DNA of 12,028 nt from Nitrososphaerales archaeon TH526 (GTDB lineage Archaea > Thermoproteota > Nitrososphaeria > Nitrososphaerales > Nitrososphaeraceae): positions 1-12,028 of the forward strand of contig JAATVR010000609.1 of NCBI GenBank assembly GCA_014523665.1. Reading direction: 5' to 3'. The translations under genes were made by a program, and so were the position numbers. Shown one piece after another: positions 1 to 7,378 of the stretch. The notes below the pieces were generated by a model. It made no database searches, was not told the origin of the DNA, and worked only from the letters and a program-made list of their open reading frames with translations. Each line of letters starts with the position of its first letter. The stretch's first letter is position 1.

Positions 1-404
1 AAGGAATTAAGAACCATAAAGATAAGTCAAGTGGATCTAATTCGGGCTCCTCCTTGGACTAGCCATTTAACATTCTTTTGTTTTTTGATGATGTGCTACA
101 AATAAAATCATATCGCCAAGTAAATAAAAATCAGAATTTGAGAATCGAATGGGGTGCATTCATTTTGTAACCTTCGTCATAGATTAGTGCTTTTAGCAGC
201 AAGCGAAAGTGCATAGTAGAACTCAAAGATGTGTCCATAATTCTGAATAATCTATACGACTTGATCCCCATTATAGATTAGTACAACATTCATGACGGCC
301 AATTTTCTAATGACATTTTACTGTCACACAAGTCCCAAAATACCATCTCTACATATCAAGCAAACGTGAAACAAAGACAGAATATCATTACAAAACTACC
401 TGAA
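1..404. other. Region without a recognisable gene
   Basis: I find no open frame of useful length, no RNA gene and no clear promoter here. The short minus-strand frames at the left edge close after about 20 codons. The stretch could hold the far end of a gene outside the window or simply be spacer. Confidence 0.5.
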
Positions 405-720
405 TCAGAGCCTATATTTACCTTGCTTCAAGACAAGCCTTGTATGAACCAACAATGTGACTATTACGATGACAGCAAATGATTTAATAAATCCACAGCA
501 TATGCCACAATTCATTTTTCCTTTCTTGGGACTCAACTTAGTGATTCTTAGACCTATTTCGGAGTACTGTTCAAGAAAAGTAGCAAGTGGCGGTTCTGAA
601 AGAAAAATGTCGGTAGATGACGAGAATGCTAAAACATCACTAGTGATATATTTTTCAAGCGCAAAAATATCCAGTAAAGAAATACTTACGTTAGCTTTAG
701 AGAAGTCCAAAGTGAACTAA
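405..720. other. Two mutually antisense short open frames, neither convincing
   Basis: A plus-strand frame (457-720, GTG start; possible ATG at 469; 87 codons) and a minus-strand frame (710-405, TTG start; 101 codons) cover the same DNA, so at most one is coding. The minus product would have a short Cys-containing stretch (NCGICC) followed by one hydrophobic segment (SFAVIVIVTLLV) near its C-terminus, as in a small single-span membrane protein. The plus product is mixed hydrophilic with no motif. Neither has a Shine-Dalgarno or a TATA box at the usual 25-30 base distance. I do not choose between them. Confidence 0.2.
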
Positions 721-948
721 TGCAATACTTTATTCCTGTGCTATAATATCCAAAACTTGAACCTAGTCTTGTACATATATTTCGACAGGGTAATACAAAA
801 CACAGTACACAATGATTTAAAGATCATAAAAGTAGTGCGATACCCTACTGAGGGAGACATGACTCTTGTAGTTACAAGACATAGAGAGATTGCCAGAAGA
901 TGGTCAAAGATGACGTATGTTTAAGTCGGAAAAAATCCTCTTTGAGGA

Positions 949-1488
949 TTAAACTAAGCATTGATGAAAAAGCTTGAAATATGCCGTCAAAACTGGATGT
1001 TGCTCATTGGAGAGATAGGTCATCATCCGATTTGCTAAGGCTAGAATCAACCATAGTATAAGAACCTTTTCTATCAAATATCGTGTCCTTACAGGTCCAT
1101 GGGGATTCAAGATAGAACTCCACAGGAGGAGTTTTGGAAGTTCCTGCACATATTTGAAGGAATGAACCTCTACCCTGCAGTTTATTAAATTACTATCACC
1201 TGATCTTAGATATGGCTCAACCACTAGTTTCATATAGTCTACTGAATACTGATAGTACTTGATCAAGTTTGGTTTGCTTCTAGCAATTTCGCTTCCATAT
1301 GCTTTTATATAATTCCGAATACAAACTACGCTGTAGGTTATAAAATTTCTTAGCTCATCTGATATTTTCTTGTGTCCTGAATCGACATATATTTTCGGCG
1401 CCGAAAAAATAGCATGCTCTTCAATAGTATACTTCAAGTTCAACGAAACCGTAACTCCAGGAACTACCGTATCAAAAATCCTCATCAT
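949..1488 (-). CDS. Hypothetical protein, 179 residues
   Basis: I do not recognise this protein. The frame begins with two consecutive ATG codons (1488 and 1485), a pattern seen at other starts in this window. The product is mixed alpha/beta in character, rich in Tyr, Leu and Lys, with a hydrophobic stretch near residues 140-155 (VLILWLILALA) that could be one membrane-associated helix. There is no signal peptide and no catalytic motif I can name. No Shine-Dalgarno is visible. The nearest TATA-like stretch (about 1502-1508) is only 17-20 bases away, closer than at the better-supported starts. The gene stands alone, and its 5' third contains the palindrome at 1392-1407. It is probably real because of its length, but function is unknown. 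Confidence 0.5.
   Translation of the reverse strand: MMRIFDTVVPGVTVSLNLKYTIEEHAIFSAPKIYVDSGHKKISDELRNFITYSVVCIRNYIKAYGSEIARSKPNLIKYYQYSVDYMKLVVEPYLRSGDSNLINCRVEVHSFKYVQELPKLLLWSSILNPHGPVRTRYLIEKVLILWLILALANRMMTYLSNEQHPVLTAYFKLFHQCLV
1392..1407. repeat. Perfect 16-bp palindrome, copy 1
   Basis: TTTTCGGCGCCGAAAA is a perfect inverted repeat with a GC-only core in AT-rich surroundings. It sits inside the 949-1488 gene, where it is read as Phe-Ser-Ala-Pro-Lys. The 20 bases at 1387-1406 recur exactly, in the same orientation, at 9120-9139. Confidence 0.75.
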
Positions 1489-1520
1489 CCACTCACTATC
1501 CTATAATTGGTTCGATTCTA

Positions 1521-1658
1521 ATGCCAGAGTTGAGGGCTTCACATAACTCCTATTGCATTGTATTTCGCAAAAATATTTCATGTGGAGTCAATAGATATTT
1601 TGCTAATGCGGTTTACGAGAATTGTACTATGAGTCAATGTTTGTCTTGCGAGGGCTAA
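1521..1658 (+). CDS. Possible small Cys-rich protein, 45 residues
   Basis: An ATG-started frame of 45 codons lies divergently from the 949-1488 gene. The product has five cysteines, three of them clustered at the C-terminus (NCTMSQCLSCEG), which would suit a small metal-binding or disulfide-bonded protein. A TATA-like CTATAATTGG lies at 1501-1510, but only about 16 bases before the ATG, which is too close for a leaderless start. A frame of this length can arise by chance in this DNA, so the call rests mainly on the clustered cysteines and is weak. Confidence 0.2.
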   Translation: MPELRASHNSYCIVFRKNISCGVNRYFANAVYENCTMSQCLSCEG

Positions 1659-1748
1659 TTAGGTTCTCAAAATATTTCAACGCTTCAAATGACTAAGCTA
1701 GATGGGGCCCTCGGTAATAGATAATAGTTTTCCGAAATCATGATATAG

Positions 1749-1755
1749 TATAAAA
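1749..1755 (+). promoter_or_regulatory. TATA box for the 1777 gene
   Basis: TATAAAA is centred about 25 bases before the ATG at 1777. In archaea transcription starts roughly 25-27 bases after the TATA centre, so the transcript would be leaderless. No Shine-Dalgarno precedes the start, which fits. Confidence 0.6.
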
Positions 1756-1776
1756 GTGAACGATGTGATCTAGTTT

Positions 1777-2565
1777 ATGATGGATGTCACCCTAAGCGCA
1801 CGTTACTTCCAATTGGAAAAGTATCAAAGTCGGTTCACACTGCCGCCAATTGAAAGTTATATCTGCGATGATTTTGCAAAAATGTATAAACCTGAAATTT
1901 ATGGTGGAGATTACTCTGAGCCAGAACCCGAAGGAATCTATTATCGGATTTTGTATGAACCCATTTTAAGGATGTTGTGTTTGCAATACTATGTGTACTG
2001 GCTGGAGCAAAATTGTTTAGGGTTGTTACCTGTAGCAGATCACCATTATGACTATGAACCGATATTTATTTACCTGCAGCATTCGAGTATATTTCCAGTA
2101 GGAATTGTAAACGGCGGATATAGTAAGGGCCTGGGCGTGTCGTGTAGATTTCATAAGACCGAGATACGGATGAAAGAGATCACAGAGAGAGATTCTAACG
2201 AGTACGAAGCGAAATACAAAACATCCCCGGATCCATTCTATCCATTCGGTGGGAAGGAGGGCCTAAATGGAGCTGCATGCATTAAGAAATATCCCCTTGC
2301 AGGAGCGGTATATTTCAACAATTCCCATCCTATGTTTGGGATAGCTTCCTGTTCACATGTATTCAGCGGTGCGGAAAAGGACCTACGTGGCAGGGTTTTG
2401 TCCATACCATTGAAAAGACTTGGAGACCAAATTCTGAATGAATGGTATTTTGAACATTTCAAATCGGAAGATGAAGAACCATTTGGACACGACGTAAGCA
2501 ATACATTTGATTTTCCTTACATCAAATATTGCAATCCAAAGCCTTTTCTTCAACGTAATAGGTAG
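1777..2565 (+). CDS. Hypothetical protein, possibly NPP1/Vps62-like fold
   Basis: A 262-residue acidic, Tyr/Phe-rich protein starting at one of two consecutive ATGs (1777, 1780) placed correctly behind a TATA box. It has no signal peptide or membrane segment. Residues 56-76 are a Tyr-rich stretch ending QYYVYW, followed by ADHHYDYEPIFIYL (87-100), then PVGIVNGGYS (107-116), and later NNSHPMFGIASCSHVF (181-196). The order 'aromatic YW, H-x-x-D-x-E, beta strand, small-residue GG' resembles the Ca-binding GHRHDWE region of NPP1 necrosis-inducing proteins and Vps62-type proteins. That is a remote resemblance from memory, not an assignment. His89/90, Asp92 and Glu94 would be the candidate metal ligands. 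The gene is monocistronic and converges with the 2894-4124 operon. Confidence 0.75.
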   Translation: MMDVTLSARYFQLEKYQSRFTLPPIESYICDDFAKMYKPEIYGGDYSEPEPEGIYYRILYEPILRMLCLQYYVYWLEQNCLGLLPVADHHYDYEPIFIYLQHSSIFPVGIVNGGYSKGLGVSCRFHKTEIRMKEITERDSNEYEAKYKTSPDPFYPFGGKEGLNGAACIKKYPLAGAVYFNNSHPMFGIASCSHVFSGAEKDLRGRVLSIPLKRLGDQILNEWYFEHFKSEDEEPFGHDVSNTFDFPYIKYCNPKPFLQRNR

Positions 2566-2788
2566 GATTGGACCGGAATGAATAATTCTAGCTGAAGGAA
2601 ACGGATTATCTACGTAATAGAGTACCTTAATTCTCGTAGTGCTTCCATTGATTTGACAAGCATGGACATAGATAGTACGCATTATTTCAATGCTAAGATT
2701 TCGACCGTTTGACTAAAAGGGTATAGTTGAATTAGAAGTCTTGGAATAGCGATATCTCAATTGAATTCGACATTAAGCGACTCAAAAT

Positions 2789-2806
2789 CGTGCTGACTCG
2801 AGCACG
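2789..2806. terminator. Hairpin in the convergent intergenic region
   Basis: CGTGCT (2789-2794), a 6-base loop and AGCACG (2801-2806) form a perfect 6-bp GC-rich stem, with a possible T-G pair at its base. It lies in the 328-base spacer between two genes that converge, so it could act on transcripts from either side. On the plus strand it is followed by a T-rich tract (2864-2874, TTTTTGTTTTT), the sort of signal archaeal polymerase stops at. The rest of the spacer 2566-2893 holds nothing else I can support. Confidence 0.3.
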
Positions 2807-2893
2807 GGCATAGGATCATTCGAATTCAAATTGTACACAATGACCACTCATAACTCCGTTCACTTTTTGTTTTTAGATCAATATTTCACCCAT

Positions 2894-3259
2894 TTATTTA
2901 GGCAATAGACTCTCTGGCAGAGTACCCTGAGGAGCTGAGGATAGTACTAATGTTTCGAAACGGCAATTATTATCAATTCGCAATTCTGTATTACCGTTGC
3001 TCCGTAGGGAAACGTCAACTCTGTACGCATACCACTCACGGTTCTTGTTCCCATCTCTTACGAAGCATCCTCGATAACCAAGAGCTGGTGGAGAGGGCCT
3101 AGCAGCTTCTGCATTCTCAAACGATTCCCAAACTTTTTCCAATTCTTGTACCGTTTCTCTACTAACGCTCCAAGTAGGATCCGGCCGGCCTGAAAAAATA
3201 TAGGCTCCAGCAATCCACTTTTCATTAGTGTGAGATCTAGCGGATTTTGATATGACCAT
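2894..3259 (-). CDS. Stand-alone FSGR/LGYRG-module protein, 121 residues
   Basis: This small protein consists almost entirely of one module. IFSGRPDPTW lies at residues 21-30, a helical E/L-rich stretch with helix-type spacing follows, then ALGYRGCFV at 59-67, and a strand-rich tail ends in LPESLLPK. The same module (IFSGR, then ILGYRG) forms the N-terminus of the gene immediately upstream, so the two are paralogous domains. I have a memory of 'FSGRPNP...LGYRG' proteins of unknown function in myxobacteria and other bacteria, but no function is known to me. The ATG at 3259 overlaps the end of the upstream gene by 23 bases, and no Shine-Dalgarno is visible, so translation is probably coupled. 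No signal peptide or catalytic motif is present. Confidence 0.75.
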   Translation of the reverse strand: MVISKSARSHTNEKWIAGAYIFSGRPDPTWSVSRETVQELEKVWESFENAEAARPSPPALGYRGCFVRDGNKNREWYAYRVDVSLRSNGNTELRIDNNCRFETLVLSSAPQGTLPESLLPK

Positions 3260-4124
3260 GTTTTACAACCATGAAGGCACAAAAATCTGTGTACGGTCCT
3301 CGATCGGCTGTTCGAGGGTCAGGGATAATATTTCCGCTATTGTCTAAGTTTGTCGCTGGGGTACTGCCTGGTTTGTGTGTCCAAAATCCATTTATTGATT
3401 TTCTGTACCAGTGAAAATCAATGCCTGGAGCAACTACTAGAGCTGCTAAATGTCCTTCCTTTGCACACTTGTTGTTTGCGTTAGGCACATCTACAAGTGC
3501 ATCGGCTACAGAGGCGGGCTTTACCGCAGCACAGGAAAGTGAAGTATACATTGAACCACCAGCAAGTCCAGGCTGGGCAAAAGTATCGCTTCTATAGTTA
3601 GTCGCATAATTGTAACAATTATTGTTAAGCTGCCTTTGGCCCCCATCGTTCCACCAATCAGGTTCATAAACTGGAGCGCACTTACACAGTATCCTTGCTG
3701 GCCAGGTAATCCGTTTTGTCTTGAACAGTTTGCTTAGCTGGAAGGATCGTGTCCTCTCTTTGTTAACAAAGCTAGAAATATTTCGCCCTATGCTCAATTT
3801 CCGAATTGGTCCTTTCGATCCACAGAAGTAATTTTCAAAGTTTTCGTCAGCTGCGAGATGAGCAAGTCCGGGTCCAAACAATTTTCCATGTACTACACGA
3901 AAACTTCTTGGCAACGTCTTTAGTTTCAATCCTTTGTCTTTCTGTCGAACAACAAGTCCTCTATAACCCAGAATTGAGCTCGGGGTCATTTCGCGTTGGT
4001 CCTTTTTTAATTCGTTCGCTGGTTCCAACCTTTTGAGTGTTTGTACTGCCTCCTCCCCTTCCAATTCTAATACTGGGTTTTTGCGACCACTAAAAATGTC
4101 GACTTCGATTTCAAGTTTCAACAT
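3237..4124 (-). CDS. FSGR/LGYRG module fused to a Cys/His-rich domain, 295 residues
   Basis: First gene of a two-gene operon. Residues 8-61 carry the module shared with the next gene (DIFSGRKNP, then ILGYRGLVV). After a Lys/Arg-rich middle, residues 167-290 form a distinct domain: NNNCYNYATNYRSDTFAQPG (167-186), HLAALVVAPGIDFHWYR (225-241), FWTHKPGSTPATNLDNSGN (247-265), then DPRTADRGPY. The Cys170 and His238/His250 pattern would suit a papain-like thiol hydrolase fold, an inference only. From memory, 'FAQPG...HWYR...HKPG...D.SG' domains occur in many bacterial hypothetical proteins and in a mollusc shell-matrix protein family. ATG 4124 is preceded by a TATA-like CTTAAAT about 25 bases away (4146-4151) and by AAGGG five bases upstream. 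No signal peptide is seen. Confidence 0.8.
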   Translation of the reverse strand: MLKLEIEVDIFSGRKNPVLELEGEEAVQTLKRLEPANELKKDQREMTPSSILGYRGLVVRQKDKGLKLKTLPRSFRVVHGKLFGPGLAHLAADENFENYFCGSKGPIRKLSIGRNISSFVNKERTRSFQLSKLFKTKRITWPARILCKCAPVYEPDWWNDGGQRQLNNNCYNYATNYRSDTFAQPGLAGGSMYTSLSCAAVKPASVADALVDVPNANNKCAKEGHLAALVVAPGIDFHWYRKSINGFWTHKPGSTPATNLDNSGNIIPDPRTADRGPYTDFCAFMVVKHGHIKIR

Positions 4125-4145
4125 GAACCCTTGTATATTCGAATG

Positions 4146-4151
4146 ATTTAA
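4146..4151 (-). promoter_or_regulatory. TATA-like box for the 4124 operon
   Basis: On the minus strand CCTTAAATC is centred about 25 bases before the ATG at 4124. It closely resembles the GCTTAAATAG box before the 6270 start. It would drive both FSGR-module genes. Confidence 0.4.
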
Positions 4152-4352
4152 GGATTGAGTAAATAGTAATAGATGACAATAGAGTTAAACTGAATCCTTA
4201 GCGGTACGAGGATGGAGAAGATGCTGTTTTAGACTTGTTACAATGGACATAGAAGTTCCGAATAATTTCAATCAATCACTCTCAAAAGACTACAGTTGAG
4301 AGTCCTCCACAAACAAATTGATTTATAGGATTAAAGATATTCGAACTACTTA

Positions 4353-4700
4353 TCAGTAACCTTCGACAAAGAATATTTGGAACATAGTCGTTCCATTATT
4401 CCCAGATAGGAAAAGGAAAATTGGACTAAACTTAAAAAAGCCTCTTAACTTATATTTCCCCTTATTCATAACTACAACTGCAAATCCATTCTGATGTATC
4501 CTGCCATTATTCGTATGAGGTTTACATGATTGATCCTTGGCAAGATCACACTTTTGTCAAATTACAGCTGTACTGCCATCTAGGTTACAATTCGATACAT
4601 CGGTAGCATTCGTAATTGAAGCTGCACCATTTGGACTGGCAATTATAGGTTCTATAGTAGTACTGCTATTGCTACTGCTACTACTACTACTTGAGACGCG
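4353..4700 (-). pseudogene. Remnant of a Ser-rich secreted protein with in-frame TGA
   Basis: Reading the minus strand from 4700, 47 open codons begin with a Ser/Asn/Thr run (eight Ser before the first Asn, counting the entry codons), then TTIEPIIASPNGAASITNAT and DVSNCNLDG. A TGA at 4559-4557 interrupts the frame, which then continues for 67 codons (QKCDLAKDQSC, NNGRIHQNGFAVVVMNKGKY, LSGNNGTTMFQIFF) to TGA-TAA at 4355-4350. Both halves have secreted-protein composition and Cys on each side of the stop. The frame has no start: a TAA at 4703-4701 precedes it, and upstream lies the divergent peptidase promoter. So both the 5' end and one codon are lost. Tandem Ser linkers before a globular part are common in Nitrososphaeria surface proteins. 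I do not recognise the globular part. The flanking stretch 4125-4352 holds no gene. Confidence 0.6.
4671..4692. repeat. Trinucleotide (ACT/AGT) tract
   Basis: GCTACTGCTACTACTACTAC followed by TT reads as AGT/AGC serine codons on the minus strand and is the Ser linker of the 4353-4700 remnant. Tracts like this expand and contract by slippage. Confidence 0.7.
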
Positions 4701-4732
4701 TTAAAGGACGTTACTATGAGTTCACTACCAAA

Positions 4733-4739
4733 AAATATA
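4733..4739 (+). promoter_or_regulatory. TATA-like box for the C1 peptidase
   Basis: AAATATA within AAAAAATATAAG is centred about 29-32 bases before the start codon(s) at 4765/4768, with no Shine-Dalgarno between. This suits a leaderless or nearly leaderless transcript. Confidence 0.45.
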
Positions 4740-4767
4740 AGAATTCCTTTGTTAGCAGATACATTTG

Positions 4768-5673
4768 ATGGTTTCCAAACTTAAAGGTATGGGTTGGTTG
4801 CGAGATCCAATTGACCCGAGAGATTTTTCTCTTGAGGATCCTAAGGTCAAAAAAATTCTAACGAGCAACAATAATAAAAAACTGAAGGCTAAGCGCGCGA
4901 CCGACCTTCCTAACAAGGTAGACTACCGTAAGTGGTGTCCACTTATTGAAGATCAAGGTGATTTAGGTAGTTGTACTGCAAATGCTGGTGTAGGGATGTA
5001 TGAATATATGCAAAATAAGGCTATGGGAAGATACATAGATGGTTCAAGACTCTTTTTGTATAAAGCCACAAGATTACTAATGGGACGCGAAGGCATACGT
5101 GATTCTGGTGCTTATATTAGGACGACGCTAGGAGCAATACGACTGTTTGGGATACCACAAGAAAATTATTGGCCTTACACAGATGACCCGGTAGAATTTG
5201 ATAGAATGCCTGACCCCTGGCTTTGGACCCTGGGACAATACTTTAAGTCGATCGTACATTTTAGATTAGATAATACCATATATGCAGATGAGAATATCAA
5301 AAGAATCAAAGAGTTTGTCTCGTACGGATTTGCGGTTGACTTTGGATTTTATGTTTTTCACTCTATTTGGGACTCCTACCGCAATGGTGGTGTAATACCC
5401 TTTCCAGCAAATACGGAAAGATTTGAAGGGGGGCACTCTGTGCTGATAGTCGGCTATGATGACAATAAGGTGTCTACTAATGGTAGAGACGGTAACACTG
5501 CAACGGGATGCTTTCTAATTAGGAATTCGTGGGGCGAAGACTGGGGAGATTATGGATACGGATGGATCCCATATCAATTCTTTCAACCCAAATTTAATGG
5601 CGATGTGCTGGCTGATGATGCCTGGACAATAATTAGCGAATCATGGATCGATACAGGAGAGTTTATGCCATGA
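4768..5673 (+). CDS. C1-family (papain-like) cysteine peptidase
   Basis: This is a papain-fold thiol peptidase of about 301 residues; numbering below counts the TTG codon at 4765 as residue 1. The oxyanion Gln64 and nucleophile Cys70 are in EDQGDLGSCTANA (62-74), the catalytic His224 in EGGHSVLIVGYDD (221-233), and the Asn254 in IRNSWGEDWGDYGYGW (252-267), so the whole C1A active site is present. The N-terminus GMGWLRDPIDPRDFSLED matches the short GW-x-x-D-x-x-DPRD lead of prokaryotic C1 peptidases that lack a long inhibitory propeptide. No signal peptide is visible, so a cytoplasmic site or non-classical export is implied. I prefer the ATG at 4768 over the in-frame TTG just before it. The gene is monocistronic and divergent from a decayed Ser-rich gene. 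Its substrate is unknown. Confidence 0.93.
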   Translation: MVSKLKGMGWLRDPIDPRDFSLEDPKVKKILTSNNNKKLKAKRATDLPNKVDYRKWCPLIEDQGDLGSCTANAGVGMYEYMQNKAMGRYIDGSRLFLYKATRLLMGREGIRDSGAYIRTTLGAIRLFGIPQENYWPYTDDPVEFDRMPDPWLWTLGQYFKSIVHFRLDNTIYADENIKRIKEFVSYGFAVDFGFYVFHSIWDSYRNGGVIPFPANTERFEGGHSVLIVGYDDNKVSTNGRDGNTATGCFLIRNSWGEDWGDYGYGWIPYQFFQPKFNGDVLADDAWTIISESWIDTGEFMP

Positions 5674-5756
5674 AGATCATCTCCTATTTGAATCAATCTT
5701 ATGTCATATAGATTTGTATTAGAATAAGATTTGTAAAATGAATATACGTTCTATAA

Positions 5757-5762
5757 TTTTTT
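5757..5762 (+). terminator. Possible T-tract terminator after the peptidase
   Basis: Six T residues occur 84 bases after the peptidase stop, in the convergent spacer before the BNR-type gene. There is no hairpin, but archaeal termination needs only a T run. The evidence is weak. Confidence 0.25.
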
Positions 5763-5838
5763 GAGCGTACATGTAACGAGCAAGTTCTAATCGTATAAGA
5801 CATTGTGCAGTAGGCAGATGATTTGAACAATCTATGTG

Positions 5839-6270
5839 TCATTCCACACTGTTAATACTTTGATTTGGTGTTTGAAGCAGAATTACTCCAAGCGTTACGC
5901 CACCTCCTGGATGTGCAGTACTTAAAGGATCACCAATACTCGCATTTCGTTCAGACCAGCTTACCACAACGTTTTGGTTGGTTGATGATATTTCTATGTC
6001 ACTTGAATTTGAGAGGGTTCTATTTAGAAGATCCGTTTTGCTCGTAAATGTTGCACCGCCGTCCGTTGACAATCCAAATGAGATCCTATCGTCACCAGTG
6101 ATATTTGAAAATGAGAAAACATACACGTTTTTAGCAGAAATCTAAGAAGAGGCAATTGCAAAATTTAGTTGGAACTTCTTTCTTCCCTCTAAGGAGATTT
6201 CAAATATAGCACATACTACCATGGAGGTAGTCAACAATATAACCAGTACAAATAAAGCTGGCTGTTTCAT
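5839..6270 (-). pseudogene. Secreted BNR/sialidase-like protein with in-frame TAG
   Basis: From ATG 6270 the minus strand encodes a clear signal peptide: MKQP, then the hydrophobic core ALFVLVILLTTSMVVCAIF. Forty-two codons in, TAG (6144-6142) interrupts the frame, which resumes in phase as ISAKNVYVFSFSNITGDDR, FGLSTDGGATF (an Asp-box/BNR motif), and NVVVSWSERN, ending at 5839. The total is about 142 sense codons. S-T-D-G-G-A-T-F beta-propeller repeats followed by 'NVYVVWSD' are typical of the many secreted repeat proteins of Nitrososphaeria. A whole propeller would need six or seven blades, and this has about one and a half, so it is also very short. The promoter and signal peptide are intact, which suggests a recent lesion or a base-call error. 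A GTG start at 6126 would give only a leaderless fragment without export signal. Confidence 0.7.
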
Positions 6271-6292
6271 AGATGAATGTAGGTAAAATTCC

Positions 6293-6299
6293 TATTTAA
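6293..6299 (-). promoter_or_regulatory. TATA box for the BNR-type gene
   Basis: Minus-strand TTAAATA lies about 26 bases before the ATG at 6270, the same spacing as at other starts in the window. It supports 6270 as the true start of the interrupted frame. Confidence 0.5.
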
Positions 6300-6405
6300 G
6301 CGAGTTGGGAAACACTATAGGGTAAAGTCATACGATCCATCATAATGATTTTCTGCGACCATGCTTACGTATATATGGTAATATAGCCCTGTAAAATGAC
6401 TTCAC

Positions 6406-6888
6406 TTACAATCCTGGCCTACTAAACAAGTTCATGAGCATAGATATATCACTACCGGAAATACTAATCGGATTGACAACCTTTTGAATAGTCGACCCTA
6501 TCGTATCAATTACCTTAATGATAATTTCCTTCTGCGTAGTCAAGGCTGCATCCACCAGCTGATTATGTCGAGCCCAATAGACACTATTGGCTTCAGGTGC
6601 GGAACTTGGAAATTCATTTTTCAAGTCGCCGTCTATATCTATGGTCGTCTTAAAAACTGGTCCTGGACCTGAGCTAGTTTCTATTGTTCTCTGTGTAGAG
6701 TCAACGTACGAAGTTTGCAGTATTTTTGTGAGTTGATCCCATGAATTCTTTGTTTGAGCGTTAAACTGTTCAATCTGCTTATTGAATTGTTCCATTAATA
6801 CCTCATTGGTCTTTACTCGTTTTCCAGAATCCTCGAACCACTTCTTCGTATCTTCATACCATTTCCTGTAAAAATCTTCACTTCCCAT
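6406..6888 (-). CDS. Small helical protein, function unknown
   Basis: A protein of about 160 residues with no signal peptide or membrane span. The first 65 residues are rich in Lys, Glu, Gln, Trp and Phe with helix-type spacing (DFYRKWYEDTKKWFEDSGKR, then LMEQFNKQIEQFNAQ), which should form amphipathic helices or a coiled coil. A second helical segment (VDAALTTQKEIIIKVIDTIG) precedes a short tail with SISGSDISMLMNLF. The composition recalls phasin- or PhaE-like accessory proteins of polyhydroxyalkanoate granules, which some soil Nitrososphaeria make, but no specific motif shows this. ATG 6888 is preferred over the TTG at 6891 because a TATA box is centred 27 bases before it. The gene is monocistronic. 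Confidence 0.7.
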   Translation of the reverse strand: MGSEDFYRKWYEDTKKWFEDSGKRVKTNEVLMEQFNKQIEQFNAQTKNSWDQLTKILQTSYVDSTQRTIETSSGPGPVFKTTIDIDGDLKNEFPSSAPEANSVYWARHNQLVDAALTTQKEIIIKVIDTIGSTIQKVVNPISISGSDISMLMNLFSRPGL

Positions 6889-6911
6889 CAATTAGTCTCA
6901 TTCCGACTGTC

Positions 6912-6918
6912 TATTTAT
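6912..6918 (-). promoter_or_regulatory. TATA box for the 6888 gene
   Basis: Minus-strand ATAAATA is centred about 27 bases before ATG 6888, with no Shine-Dalgarno at the start, so the transcript is probably leaderless. Confidence 0.55.
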
Positions 6919-6924
6919 GTCTTA

Positions 6925-7378
6925 TTTCCAACCAATCTTCTATAAAGAATAATTTGAATAGTGGAGTCAAATCTACGCTACTATTGAATCTGGAAGCGCT
7001 CAATTGTCTAGATGATAAAGCTAACTTTGACATCCAGAGTCAATTGAAAATTTAGTGTTCCTCTTAGATATTATATCGTATACCACTTCCCGTTCCCAAT
7101 AACTAAATCCCTTTTTAAGTTTCTATCCATCCATGAGAGAAATTCTAATCATATTTGTAATTCATTATTTTTAATACTGCTAGTATGCTAGAGAGATTTG
7201 CTAAATATAATCTATAATACTATATATCACCCCAGCCTACTCCTACTTACGTATTTCATCCTATTATGTTCAATTCAATTTTGTCACCGTTCAGACGGTA
7301 TTTTGGTCTTTAGTTAGTGAAATGTTAGCTATCTACTTTGTCTTATCTGAAATTCTTCAAAAGATGGTGTTTAAACGG
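6925..7378. other. Intergenic region, short inverted repeat only
   Basis: No coding frame or RNA gene is apparent. The only structure noted is ACCGT-TCAG-ACGGT at 7286-7299, a 5-bp perfect stem with a 4-base loop, lying about 80 bases past the stop of the minus-strand tyrosinase operon. It could be a 3' end hairpin, but it has no T run on the minus strand. Confidence 0.35.

Noticed and set aside
1505..1530. T-arm-like sequence ATTGG-TTCGATT-CTAAT followed by GCCAGAG, as in the 3' end of a tRNA
   Set aside because: No matching 5' acceptor strand, D-arm or anticodon arm lies in the preceding 80 bases, which fall in the start of the 949-1488 gene.
2238..2682. Minus-strand frames of 87 and 99 codons over the end of the 1777 gene
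   Set aside because: They are antisense to a gene with a good promoter and no sign of independent start signals.
3058..3282. Minus-strand frame of 74 codons in another phase over the FSGR-module gene
   Set aside because: The overlapped frame carries the conserved FSGR and LGYRG motifs; this one has none.
4716..4784. 22-codon ATG frame overlapping the start of the peptidase gene, a possible leader peptide
   Set aside because: The TATA box lies inside it, so it would be outside the transcript.
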